A stretch of 64,000 nucleotides of DNA from Clostridia bacterium (GTDB taxonomy: Bacteria > Bacillota > Clostridia > Oscillospirales > CAG-272): positions 1-64,000 of the forward strand of contig JAFUOH010000017.1 of assembly GCA_017482055.1 (NCBI GenBank), written 5' to 3'. Below, piece by piece: positions 24,701 through 32,153 of the stretch (positions are counted from its first letter, which is position 1; each line of letters opens with the position of its first letter). A program made the position numbers and the translations under genes. Under the pieces are notes generated by a model that was not told the origin of the DNA, made no database searches, and was given only the letters and a program-made list of their open reading frames with translations.

Positions 24701-25363
24701 TTATTTCGTGATCTTGTCGATCGCCTTATTCTCTCCGAGAAGCGCTACGGTCTCATTACCGATGAACGGCTTTGACGGGTCAGGGGAGATGTTCATGCTG
24801 CCCGACTCGAGGTCGCTTACCGCGAGAACGGTTACACCGTATCTGCGGCGCACATCAAGCTCGATCAGAGTCTTACCCACCCAACGCTCGGGTACAGCTA
24901 CCTCTACGATGGAATGGCTTTCGGAAAATTCGATGTATTCCAGCACATTGTTGCGGTCAAGGATGTTGACCAGCTTTTCACCCATATCACGTTCGGGGAA
25001 AACCACCATGTCCGCGCCAATCTTTTCAAGTACACGACCATGCTGTTCACTGCCCGCACGCGCTACCACCTGCTTAACGCCAAGTTCTTTTAAAAGAATG
25101 GTCGTCAGAATACTGTCATTGATGTTCTCGGCGGTCGCGACCACCGCGCAGTCATAGTCCTCGACTCCCGCGGCATGAAGCACCGCCTCATTTGTGGGAT
25201 CTCCCACCACTGCATTGGTGACAGTATCACTCATTACATTCACAATATCATCGTCAATATCAATGACAAGCACCTGATGATCGGTCTTAGCAAGGTTTAC
25301 GGCGAGTGTCTGTCCGAAACGACCGAGCCCAATAATACAAAAGCTGCGTTTTCTGTTTTTCAT
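24701..25363 (-). CDS. ktrA: Potassium uptake regulatory subunit KtrA (TrkA/RCK family)
   Basis: Cytosolic gating ring of the Ktr potassium channel, 220 residues. The RCK_N domain starts with the nucleotide-binding GLGRFGQTLAVNLAKTDHQV and the acidic VIDIDDD; RCK_C begins around residue 140 (HSIVEVAVPERWVGKTLIELDVRRRYGV). RCK_C domains of KtrA bind c-di-AMP in Staphylococcus and Bacillus, relevant because cdaA is in the window. It lies 22 bp after ktrB in the same operon and starts at an ATG preceded by AAAGGAAACAGGT. Confidence 0.94.
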   Translation of the reverse strand: MKNRKRSFCIIGLGRFGQTLAVNLAKTDHQVLVIDIDDDIVNVMSDTVTNAVVGDPTNEAVLHAAGVEDYDCAVVATAENINDSILTTILLKELGVKQVVARAGSEQHGRVLEKIGADMVVFPERDMGEKLVNILDRNNVLEYIEFSESHSIVEVAVPERWVGKTLIELDVRRRYGVTVLAVSDLESGSMNISPDPSKPFIGNETVALLGENKAIDKITK

Positions 25364-25385
25364 ACCTGTTTCCTTTCTCGGAGGG

Positions 25386-26795
25386 TCATCCGATCATCAT
25401 ATTTAATTCCGGATAGCTGATACAGCTGTTTTTCTGCGCACTGCGGAGCATTATCGAGTAGGTAATGGTCAGAATACCCACTCGTCCGAAGAACATCAGC
25501 GTAATTATGGCGAAATGTGCCGCCGCCGAAAGTGTAGGCGTCAGCGACAGCGACAGTCCAACCGTCGCGATGCCCGAAAACGCCTCGTACAGCGCATCTA
25601 TCACACCAACGCCCGTATTTGTCAGCGTAATTATAAGTGTCGCTGCGAATACGGCTAAAAGATCAATGCCAATAACGGTCAGCGCGCGGCTGATAGTCTC
25701 ATGGGTTATCTTGCGCTTCATCACCACAAGTTCACGGTCGCCGCGAGAGAATGCAAGCACCGCAAGAAGCAGTACACCGAATGTCCCGACCTTAATACCG
25801 CCTGCGGTTGAACCGCTTGCACCGCCCACAAACATAAGCAGCATTGATATGAGCTTCGATGATTCGGTCATAGCAGCGTTGTTTATCATATCAACGCCTG
25901 CGGTACGGGTAGTGACAGCTTGGAACAAGCACTGAAATACCTTATCACCCACCGACATATTTCCGATGGTTGCGGGATTATTCCACTCGCACAGCATAAG
26001 AAGCAGGGTGCCGCCGACGATCAGTCCCGCGGTAATGGCAAGCACAAATTTCGAGTATACCGAAAATTGCTTGCGCTCCTTTATAAAGTTTACAAGATCA
26101 TCCCACACAATAAAACCGATACCGCCGATTATGATAAGCAGCATCACTGTGATGCCGATAATATAATTGTCCGAAAGACTCGTAAGACTTGAAAAATTTC
26201 CGCCGTAGCCGTTTGTGCCGTCAAGAACGTCAAAGCCGGCGTTGCAGAAAAATGAGATCGCATGGAATATACCGTAATATATCCCCTTTGCCCATCCAAA
26301 CAGGGGCACGAACTGCGTTGCAAGTATTACCGCGCCGACGCCCTCGACAGCGAAGGTGCCGATAACTATCCTGCGTACAAGCTGTACAGTGCCACCAACA
26401 CCCGTAAGTCCCAGAGACTGTGCCACAAGCAGGCGTTCTCTTGGCGTGATATGCCGCTTTATAAATATTGACATCATTACAGCCATTGTCATAAAACCGA
26501 GACCGCCGATCTGTATAAGGCAGATTATCACTATCTGTCCGAAAAGGCTCCAGTGTGTGCCCGTGTCCTCAACGATAAGTCCCGTTACGCATGTGGCACT
26601 CGTGGCAGTAAAAAGCGCGTTTTTAGGTGAGGTGAAGCTGCCGTCCGCCGACGATATTGGCAGAGTAAGCAGCAATGTTCCGATAAGTATGAGCGCGATA
26701 AAGCCGAAAAGGATAACCTGTGTCGGAGAGAGTCTGCGCTTGATATTCAGCTTTTTCTTAACGCGCCGAAGATGATTTCTTGATGCGTTTTTCAT
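25386..26795 (-). CDS. ktrB: Potassium transporter KtrB (Trk/Ktr membrane subunit)
   Basis: Sodium-dependent potassium channel subunit, 469 residues, with four M1-P-M2 repeats. Selectivity-filter segments are visible as TSATCVTGL (about residue 70), FCNAGFDVL, TRTAGVDMI and FSGIATVGLSL. KtrA forms the gating ring below it. The gene begins 40 bp after the Nudix-GNAT fusion gene with its own AAAGGAATGATGTA site, so it may be read through from the GNAT promoter or have an unseen promoter of its own. Confidence 0.94.
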   Translation of the reverse strand: MKNASRNHLRRVKKKLNIKRRLSPTQVILFGFIALILIGTLLLTLPISSADGSFTSPKNALFTATSATCVTGLIVEDTGTHWSLFGQIVIICLIQIGGLGFMTMAVMMSIFIKRHITPRERLLVAQSLGLTGVGGTVQLVRRIVIGTFAVEGVGAVILATQFVPLFGWAKGIYYGIFHAISFFCNAGFDVLDGTNGYGGNFSSLTSLSDNYIIGITVMLLIIIGGIGFIVWDDLVNFIKERKQFSVYSKFVLAITAGLIVGGTLLLMLCEWNNPATIGNMSVGDKVFQCLFQAVTTRTAGVDMINNAAMTESSKLISMLLMFVGGASGSTAGGIKVGTFGVLLLAVLAFSRGDRELVVMKRKITHETISRALTVIGIDLLAVFAATLIITLTNTGVGVIDALYEAFSGIATVGLSLSLTPTLSAAAHFAIITLMFFGRVGILTITYSIMLRSAQKNSCISYPELNMMIG

Positions 26796-26834
26796 TACAT
26801 CATTCCTTTACGGTGTTTTTGTCTATGCGGTCGT

Positions 26835-27788
26835 TTATCCGACAAGCGATCTTCTATAGCGCAGACGCATGCCGTGATCGGTCATTTCACGAACACCGTC
26901 CGGCTTAAAGCCCTGTGCTTTTGCGATGCCGCAAAGCTCATCATCCGCGGCAGGTATCCAAACCACGGCATAGCTGCAGCCTATTGACTTTAAAAAGTCC
27001 ACAGCGCAGTCGGTCATATGCGTACCGATACCGCATCTTCTGTGGCTCGGAAGCACCGTCAGAGCTTTGATGTCGCCTCCGTCATAGCCCTCTTCATGTC
27101 CGCCCGCGCGCGACAGGAGCCGTATCTCACACACGCCGATAGGACGTATGCCGTCATACGCTATCAGCACGTGATGTCCCGCTTTTTCGATAGTTGTGCG
27201 GAGCAAATGCTCGGTGGTACGCATGCTGAAGTCCTGCTCCAATTTTATGATCTCATCGGTATCCTCATCTCCCGTACTCACAAATTCGGGGCGGTAGATC
27301 TCACATATATCGGCAACATCTATATACTGCGCACGTCTTATGGAGATATCCTTACCCATTCCGCCGCACAGCTCGTGCGGAAGCGAGATCACCGACAGCT
27401 TCGCCTGTATCAGAGGGAATGTAAGCTCGGTGGGCACCGTATCAAACAGCCGCACCTCTCCTATCTCGGACTCGGGCAGATCACCGAACGAGGCGATCTC
27501 CGCAACAAACAGCACGCCGTAAAGCATACTGCCGTTATCATTCACGGAATACGCACATACAGGCACGATACGGTATTGCGTAGCGCCCGTTTCCTCGTAA
27601 AGCTCCCGCTTCGCACAGTCAAGCACCGACTCGCTTCCCTCCCTGTGACCGCCGGGCATCTCCCAGGTATTAAAGCCCCGTCTGCGCACAAACACAAGCT
27701 TATTTTTATGCCGTGCGGCAACAAGGGATATGGTTATCTTTTCATCCACCGCCTTGTGAAGCGGCATGGTTTTTACAATAAGGCTCAT
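26835..27788 (-). CDS. Nudix hydrolase fused to a GNAT acetyltransferase
   Basis: A two-domain protein of 317 residues. Residues 1-~150 form a Nudix domain with a complete Nudix box from residue 47 (GHREGSESVLDCAKRELYEETG). Residues ~155-317 form a GNAT domain with the acetyl-CoA loop LPSHRRCGIGTHMTDCAVDFL. The pair could link nucleotide-sugar or dinucleotide cleavage to N-acetylation, but no substrate is evident. It overlaps the upstream GNAT gene by 4 bp (ATGA), so the two are co-translated. The fusion is uninterrupted by any frameshift. Confidence 0.88.
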   Translation of the reverse strand: MSLIVKTMPLHKAVDEKITISLVAARHKNKLVFVRRRGFNTWEMPGGHREGSESVLDCAKRELYEETGATQYRIVPVCAYSVNDNGSMLYGVLFVAEIASFGDLPESEIGEVRLFDTVPTELTFPLIQAKLSVISLPHELCGGMGKDISIRRAQYIDVADICEIYRPEFVSTGDEDTDEIIKLEQDFSMRTTEHLLRTTIEKAGHHVLIAYDGIRPIGVCEIRLLSRAGGHEEGYDGGDIKALTVLPSHRRCGIGTHMTDCAVDFLKSIGCSYAVVWIPAADDELCGIAKAQGFKPDGVREMTDHGMRLRYRRSLVG

Positions 27789-28282
27789 GGATTAAGTTCC
27801 TTTCGGTAATAGAGAACAGGGATGTTATCATCGGGCTCCCACGTCACATACTCGGTAAAGCCCCAATGAAAATATATGGAAATATTGCGCACCTTGTCGG
27901 CTTCAACACCTATTGTCAACGCGGACAGGCGCAGTGTGCGTGCATGCGCCTCGATACGATGCACCAGCTTTGAAATGTGGCCGTCTCCGCGGTATTCGCG
28001 GTCGATGCGCAGTGCATTTATATTGCCGACGCTTATACTGTCTGCAAGTGTGAGTCTGCCGCCGACGGCACCGCATTCGGGAGAAATCAAAAGTGTGCCC
28101 TGTCCTACAGGCTCACCGTCCGCAGTAACAACAAATGTAACAGCGCGTCCGGTCCTGTTGTAATTTATGTATTCCTCGCGCCAGCGTACCCAGCGCTCGT
28201 CACCCTCGTTTGCGGCAATATCCTTTTCCCAGATACGCTCAAGCTCTGCGGGAGTTGCTTTGTGATAAGAAAATTCGGGCAT
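27785..28282 (-). CDS. GNAT-family N-acetyltransferase
   Basis: A 165-residue single-domain acetyltransferase. The acetyl-CoA-binding segment is RIDREYRGDGHISKLVHRIEAHA in the middle (Arg/Gly loop EYRGDGHISK), followed by LTIGVEADKVRNISIYFHWGF, a classical GNAT beta5 region. ATG at 28282 is preceded by AAAGGAGAGCAT; an earlier in-frame ATG at 28330 lies upstream of that site and is not favoured. First gene of an operon with the Nudix-GNAT fusion. Confidence 0.87.
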   Translation of the reverse strand: MPEFSYHKATPAELERIWEKDIAANEGDERWVRWREEYINYNRTGRAVTFVVTADGEPVGQGTLLISPECGAVGGRLTLADSISVGNINALRIDREYRGDGHISKLVHRIEAHARTLRLSALTIGVEADKVRNISIYFHWGFTEYVTWEPDDNIPVLYYRKELNP

Positions 28283-28349
28283 ATGCTCTCCTTTGACAAG
28301 ATTGTTAAAAAACCTTCGAAACAATGGCATATACGAATAGCCACATTAT

Positions 28350-28378
28350 ATTATACCGCAAAAGAACGGTACTGTCAA
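28350..28378 (-). promoter_or_regulatory. Promoter of the GNAT / Nudix-GNAT operon
   Basis: Minus strand TTGACA (28373-28378), 17 bp, TATAAT (28350-28355). The start is ~65 bp before the GNAT ATG. Confidence 0.85.
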
Positions 28379-28568
28379 GGTACACGGCAACATTTTAAGG
28401 CATAGTGATGTTAGATCCGCTTGAATTTGTCAGGATACGGTTATAAAGGGGAAATCCGGCGGATGTTTTATGCTCCAAAGCCACATGCTGTAAAATTTGT
28501 ACAATCAACTGAGAAAAAAACTTAAATAAATTTTCAAAAATGTTCTTTTATTTTAGTTGATTATATGA

Positions 28569-28579
28569 TATAATATAAT
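28569..28579 (+). promoter_or_regulatory. -10 region for the ATPase / 2-oxoacid oxidoreductase operon
   Basis: Overlapping TATAATATAAT at 28569-28579. No good -35 is seen. The first ATG follows within about 12 bp, so either the transcript is nearly leaderless or translation starts at the ATG at 28649. The rest of 28283-28568 shows nothing else beyond the divergent promoter. Confidence 0.5.
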
Positions 28580-28591
28580 AAGTGCTTTAAA

Positions 28592-29332
28592 ATGCACGAA
28601 AAATGTCAAACCATGAAGCCGCGGCTTCAAAAACACGCAAACATAAATATGCTTGAAACATTAAGAAACCTGAAAAACCTCATAGTTGTCTGCGGACACT
28701 TCGGTGCGGGTAAAACAAACTTCGCGGTCAATCTGGCACGAGAAAAGGCGGAGGCGGGCAACAAGGTCACGCTTATCGACCTCGACATCGTCAATCCGTA
28801 TTTTCGCGCGGCGGATAATGTCGCTGAGCTTACGACGCTGGGTGTCAAATGCGTTGTTCCGGATTTTGCCAACACCAACGTGGACATTCCCTCTCTGCCG
28901 CCCACAGTCATGGGTGCGCTTGAAGCATATGAGCGCGAGCCCGATAGAGTGACCATCCTCGACGTCGGCGGAGACAACGGTGCGGTAGCACTCGGTATGT
29001 ACAAACGATTTTTTAAGGAAAACGGATACGATCTTTTGTATGTGATCAACATGTACCGCCCGCTTACCGAGGATATTGAGGGCGCGGAAATGATCCTGCG
29101 CGAGATCGAATGGTCGGGGCGTATACACGCCACGGGTATCGTCAACAACTCAAATCTCGGTGTCGAGACCGCCGCCGCCGATATCACCGACACGGATTCG
29201 TGGGCGCGTGAGTTTGCAAAAAAATGCGGACTCCCCCTTGTCTGCACCTGCGCCGATGTATCGCTTGCAGGTAAGCTCGACAGCATCCCCGATGTGTTTT
29301 ACATCAAAAACGCCACAAAGCAGATATTCTAA
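28592..29332 (+). CDS. P-loop ATPase (MinD/CobQ-like) linked to 2-oxoacid:ferredoxin oxidoreductase
   Basis: A 246-residue nucleotide-binding protein. The deviant Walker A is VCGHFGAGKTNFAVNLA, followed by LIDLDIVNPYFRAAD (Walker A' Asp) and ILDVGGDNGAV (Walker B). This pattern fits the SIMIBI class (MinD, CobB, ArsA relatives). The start is uncertain: ATG 28592 or ATG 28649, neither with a clear ribosome binding site. It is 33 bp upstream of the ferredoxin-subunit gene on the same strand, so a maturation or regulatory role for the oxidoreductase is possible, which is inference from position only. Confidence 0.8.
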   Translation: MHEKCQTMKPRLQKHANINMLETLRNLKNLIVVCGHFGAGKTNFAVNLAREKAEAGNKVTLIDLDIVNPYFRAADNVAELTTLGVKCVVPDFANTNVDIPSLPPTVMGALEAYEREPDRVTILDVGGDNGAVALGMYKRFFKENGYDLLYVINMYRPLTEDIEGAEMILREIEWSGRIHATGIVNNSNLGVETAAADITDTDSWAREFAKKCGLPLVCTCADVSLAGKLDSIPDVFYIKNATKQIF

Positions 29333-29364
29333 TAAGAAACAATAAACCAAACGGAGGAAATACC

Positions 29365-29577
29365 ATGAACAAAGTGACATTCAACGAAGATCTTTGCAAG
29401 GGCTGCGGACTCTGCGTTCTCGCATGTCCGAAGAAGATCATTTCGCTTGCAGGCGATAAGCTCAATAAAAAGGGCTATCATCCCGCAGGTGTTACCGATC
29501 AGGAAAAGTGCATCGCATGCGCGATGTGCGCAACTATGTGTCCCGATGTAGTTATCAAAGTCGAAAAAGACGTATAA
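29365..29577 (+). CDS. korD: 2-oxoacid:ferredoxin oxidoreductase, 4Fe-4S ferredoxin (delta) subunit
   Basis: A 70-residue electron carrier with two 4Fe-4S binding motifs: CKGCGLCVLACPKK and CIACAMCATMCPDV. It takes electrons from the thiamine-containing subunit and passes them to free ferredoxin. First structural subunit of a four-gene set (delta, alpha, beta, gamma) with short gaps (16-18 bp). ATG at 29365 follows GGAGGAAATACC. The symbol depends on the enzyme's substrate, which could be 2-oxoglutarate (kor) or branched-chain 2-oxoacids (vor). Confidence 0.92.
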   Translation: MNKVTFNEDLCKGCGLCVLACPKKIISLAGDKLNKKGYHPAGVTDQEKCIACAMCATMCPDVVIKVEKDV

Positions 29578-29593
29578 GTTAAGGAGAATACAA

Positions 29594-30655
29594 ATGGCTA
29601 AGAAAGTACTTATGAAAGGTAACGAAGCTATCGCGGAAGCGGCTATCAAGTCGGGATGTCTGCATTTCTTCGGTTACCCCATCACTCCCCAGACGGAAAT
29701 TTCCGAATACATGGCAAAGCGCATGCCTAAGGTTGGCGGTCTCTGCCTCCAGGCGGAATCAGAGGTCTCCGCTATCAACATGATAATGGGTGCGGCAGCT
29801 TCGGGCTCCCGCTGTCTTACCTCCTCGTCCTCTCCCGGAATCTCATTAAAGAGCGAGGGCATTTCCTACCTCGTCGGCTGCGACCTTCCCTGCGTTATCG
29901 TAAACGTACAGCGCGGCGGTCCCGGCCTTGGCGGTATCCAGCCCTCTCAGCAGGACTACTATCAGGCGACCAAGGCTAACGGTCATGGCGACGAGCACAT
30001 TCTCGTACTCGCTCCCTCCTCGGTACAGGAGATGGCACAGCTCACAAGCGAAGCCTTCGACCTCGCCGACATCTACAGAATGCCCGCAATGATCCTCGCA
30101 GACGGTGCGCTGGGTCAGATGATGGAACCCGTTGACTTCGAGCTCGGCACTAAGCGTGAGATCCCCGAAAAGACCTGGGCGTGCAACGGTACCGAGGGTA
30201 AGCGCAAGAAGAATATTATCAATTCCCTTCTCATCGATCCGGACGAGCTCGAAACCTCGGTGGTCAACCGCTTCAAGCGCTACGATGAGATCGCAGAAAA
30301 GGAAGTCAAGTACGAGGAATACAAGTGCGATGACGCAGATATCGTTATCGTTGCATACGGTATCACCTCTCGTATCTGCAAGACCGCTATCGCTGCGGCT
30401 CGCGCCAAGGGTATCAAGGTCGGTCTGTTCCGTCCAATCACTCTTTGGCCATATCCCAAAAAGCAGCTCGGTGCACTGGCGGACAAGGCTAAGCACTTCC
30501 TCGTATGCGAGCTCAATATGGGTCAGATGGTAGACGATGTAAAGGTCGCTACCGAATGTAAGAAGCCCGTTTCCTTCTTCGGACGCACGGGCGGCGTTAT
30601 TCCTTCCCCCGACGAGGTTCTCGCGCAGATCGAGAAGCTCGCCGCTGCACTGTAA
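29594..30655 (+). CDS. korA: 2-oxoacid:ferredoxin oxidoreductase alpha subunit (VorB/KorA-like)
   Basis: A 353-residue subunit with the pyrimidine-binding domain of thiamine-dependent ferredoxin oxidoreductases. Recognisable stretches are FGYPITPQTEISEYM, LQAESEVSAINMIMGAAASG and NVQRGGPGLGGIQPSQQDYY, typical of the 3-methyl-2-oxobutanoate (VorB) and 2-oxoglutarate (KorA) subgroup. The enzyme oxidatively decarboxylates a 2-oxoacid to its acyl-CoA with ferredoxin reduction, or runs in reverse for biosynthesis. Gut anaerobes use such enzymes in amino-acid metabolism. Substrate cannot be settled from sequence. Confidence 0.92.
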   Translation: MAKKVLMKGNEAIAEAAIKSGCLHFFGYPITPQTEISEYMAKRMPKVGGLCLQAESEVSAINMIMGAAASGSRCLTSSSSPGISLKSEGISYLVGCDLPCVIVNVQRGGPGLGGIQPSQQDYYQATKANGHGDEHILVLAPSSVQEMAQLTSEAFDLADIYRMPAMILADGALGQMMEPVDFELGTKREIPEKTWACNGTEGKRKKNIINSLLIDPDELETSVVNRFKRYDEIAEKEVKYEEYKCDDADIVIVAYGITSRICKTAIAAARAKGIKVGLFRPITLWPYPKKQLGALADKAKHFLVCELNMGQMVDDVKVATECKKPVSFFGRTGGVIPSPDEVLAQIEKLAAAL

Positions 30656-30673
30656 GATCGGAGGTTCACACAA

Positions 30674-31450
30674 ATGGTAGTTTTTGATAAACCAAAATCC
30701 CTCTCGCCCGTGCCATTCCACTACTGCCCGGGCTGTACACATGGCATCGTACACAGACTGGTTGCCGAGGTTCTCGACGAGCTTGACCTCTGCGGTAAGG
30801 CTGTCGGTATCGCACCTGTCGGCTGCTCCGTATTCGCATACAATTATTTCGAGTGCGACATGATCGAAGCCGCACACGGACGTGCTCCCGCCGTTGCGAC
30901 GGGCGTTAAGCGTACCCACCCCGACAACATTGTTTTTACATATCAGGGCGACGGCGACCTCGCCGCTATCGGTACCGCTGAGACTGTTCATGTCGGCGCA
31001 CGCGGTGAGAATATCACCATCATCTTTATCAACAACTGTATCTATGGTATGACAGGCGGTCAGATGGCGCCTACCACCATGCCGGGGCAGGTCACCACCA
31101 CATCCCCCTACGGACGCGACCGCCGTATTCAGGGTTCGCCCATCCGTGTCTGCGAAATGCTCTCCACGCTCGACGGCGTTGCATATGCAGAGCGTGTTGC
31201 TGTGAACACTGTTCCCAACATCAAGAAGGCAAAAGCAGCTATCAAGAAGGCATTCCAAAACCAGGTAGACAAGAAAGGTCTCTCTATCGTCGAGGTTCTC
31301 TCCACCTGTCCCACCAACTGGGGCATGACTCCCGAGCAGGCGCTTGAATGGGTCAAGACCGATATGATCCCCTTCTATCCGCTGGGCGTTTACAAGGATG
31401 CTGATGTTAAAGATCTTAACCCCACTTCCACTAAGGAGGTAACCGAATAA
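30674..31450 (+). CDS. korB: 2-oxoacid:ferredoxin oxidoreductase beta subunit (thiamine diphosphate-binding)
   Basis: A 258-residue subunit carrying the thiamine diphosphate motif: GDGDLAAIGTAETVHVGARG followed by the NN of FINNCIYGMTGGQM, which binds Mg and the diphosphate. HYCPGCTHGIVHRLVAEVLDE at the N-terminus provides the conserved Cys pair of the short-type enzymes. It overlaps the gamma subunit gene by a single base (TAATG), so translation is coupled. Confidence 0.93.
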   Translation: MVVFDKPKSLSPVPFHYCPGCTHGIVHRLVAEVLDELDLCGKAVGIAPVGCSVFAYNYFECDMIEAAHGRAPAVATGVKRTHPDNIVFTYQGDGDLAAIGTAETVHVGARGENITIIFINNCIYGMTGGQMAPTTMPGQVTTTSPYGRDRRIQGSPIRVCEMLSTLDGVAYAERVAVNTVPNIKKAKAAIKKAFQNQVDKKGLSIVEVLSTCPTNWGMTPEQALEWVKTDMIPFYPLGVYKDADVKDLNPTSTKEVTE

Positions 31451-31986
31451 TGACTACAAATATTCTGCTTGCGGGCTTCGGCGGACAGGGCATCCTTTTC
31501 GCAGGCAAGGCTATCGCAAAAATGGCAATGGATTCCGAGCTTCAGGTATCCTGGCTCCCTTCCTACGGTCCCGAAATGCGCGGCGGTGCGGCTAACTGCT
31601 CAGTTATCGTATCGGACGAGGAGATCGGTTCTCCCCTGGTTGTAACTCCCGACCTGCTCATCGCGCTGAATCTCCCTTCCTTTGAGAAGTTTGAACCGAA
31701 TGTAAAAGCAGGCGGCAAGCTGGTCTACGACTCTTCCCTTATCGACAAAACTTCAAGCAGATCCGATATTGAGGTCTACGGCATCCCCGCAACTGCTATG
31801 GCATCCGATGCGGGACTTACCGGTATGGCAAATGTTATCGTACTCGGCTATCTTCTGAAGATTACAGGTCTTTTTGAGTACGACGCGTTCCTTGAACATA
31901 TGGTAGCGGGCATTCCCGCTGCTAAGGCAGCGCTTATCGAAAAGAATAAGAAAGCGCTTGAGATGGGCTACAATTACGCGAAATAA
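31450..31986 (+). CDS. korC: 2-oxoacid:ferredoxin oxidoreductase gamma subunit
   Basis: A 178-residue subunit with the CoA-linked gamma domain; the start [20 protein letters not shown] and [19 protein letters not shown] are diagnostic of the family. It completes the delta-alpha-beta-gamma enzyme. The stop is followed within 14 bp by the palindromic element at 32000-32128, which probably acts as the transcript end. Confidence 0.93.
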   Translation: MTTNILLAGFGGQGILFAGKAIAKMAMDSELQVSWLPSYGPEMRGGAANCSVIVSDEEIGSPLVVTPDLLIALNLPSFEKFEPNVKAGGKLVYDSSLIDKTSSRSDIEVYGIPATAMASDAGLTGMANVIVLGYLLKITGLFEYDAFLEHMVAGIPAAKAALIEKNKKALEMGYNYAK

Positions 31987-31999
31987 GCGATGTATTGAC

Positions 32000-32128
32000 A
32001 AAGATGCTGTCGCATTTAGCACATGTTCTGCATAAACATTCACAAAACATTGGGGCGACCACCGGTCGCCCCAACAAGTTTATTGTGAGTATTTATGTGA
32101 TACATGCACTAAAAGCGACAGCATCTTT
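32000..32128. repeat. MITE-like palindromic element, copy 1
   Basis: About 129 bp. Outer arms (AAAGATGCTGTCGC at 32000 and its complement ending at 32128) continue as an imperfect ~43-bp inverted repeat around a central hairpin GGGGCGACC/GGTCGCCCC (32052-32072). It lies between convergent genes and has T runs at both ends. Copy 2 is at 62283-62411. Confidence 0.88.
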
Positions 32129-32153
32129 TGCTTTTAATATAGTTAATTACCGC

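Noticed and set aside
29846-31258. A 470-codon open frame on the minus strand across the alpha and beta oxidoreductase genes
   Set aside because: Both plus-strand genes are unmistakable family members with good ribosome binding sites. The antisense frame has no recognisable motif.
32052-32072. Central GGGGCGACC hairpin as a stand-alone terminator
   Set aside because: It has no following T run and is part of a larger palindromic element whose second copy shows the same layout.
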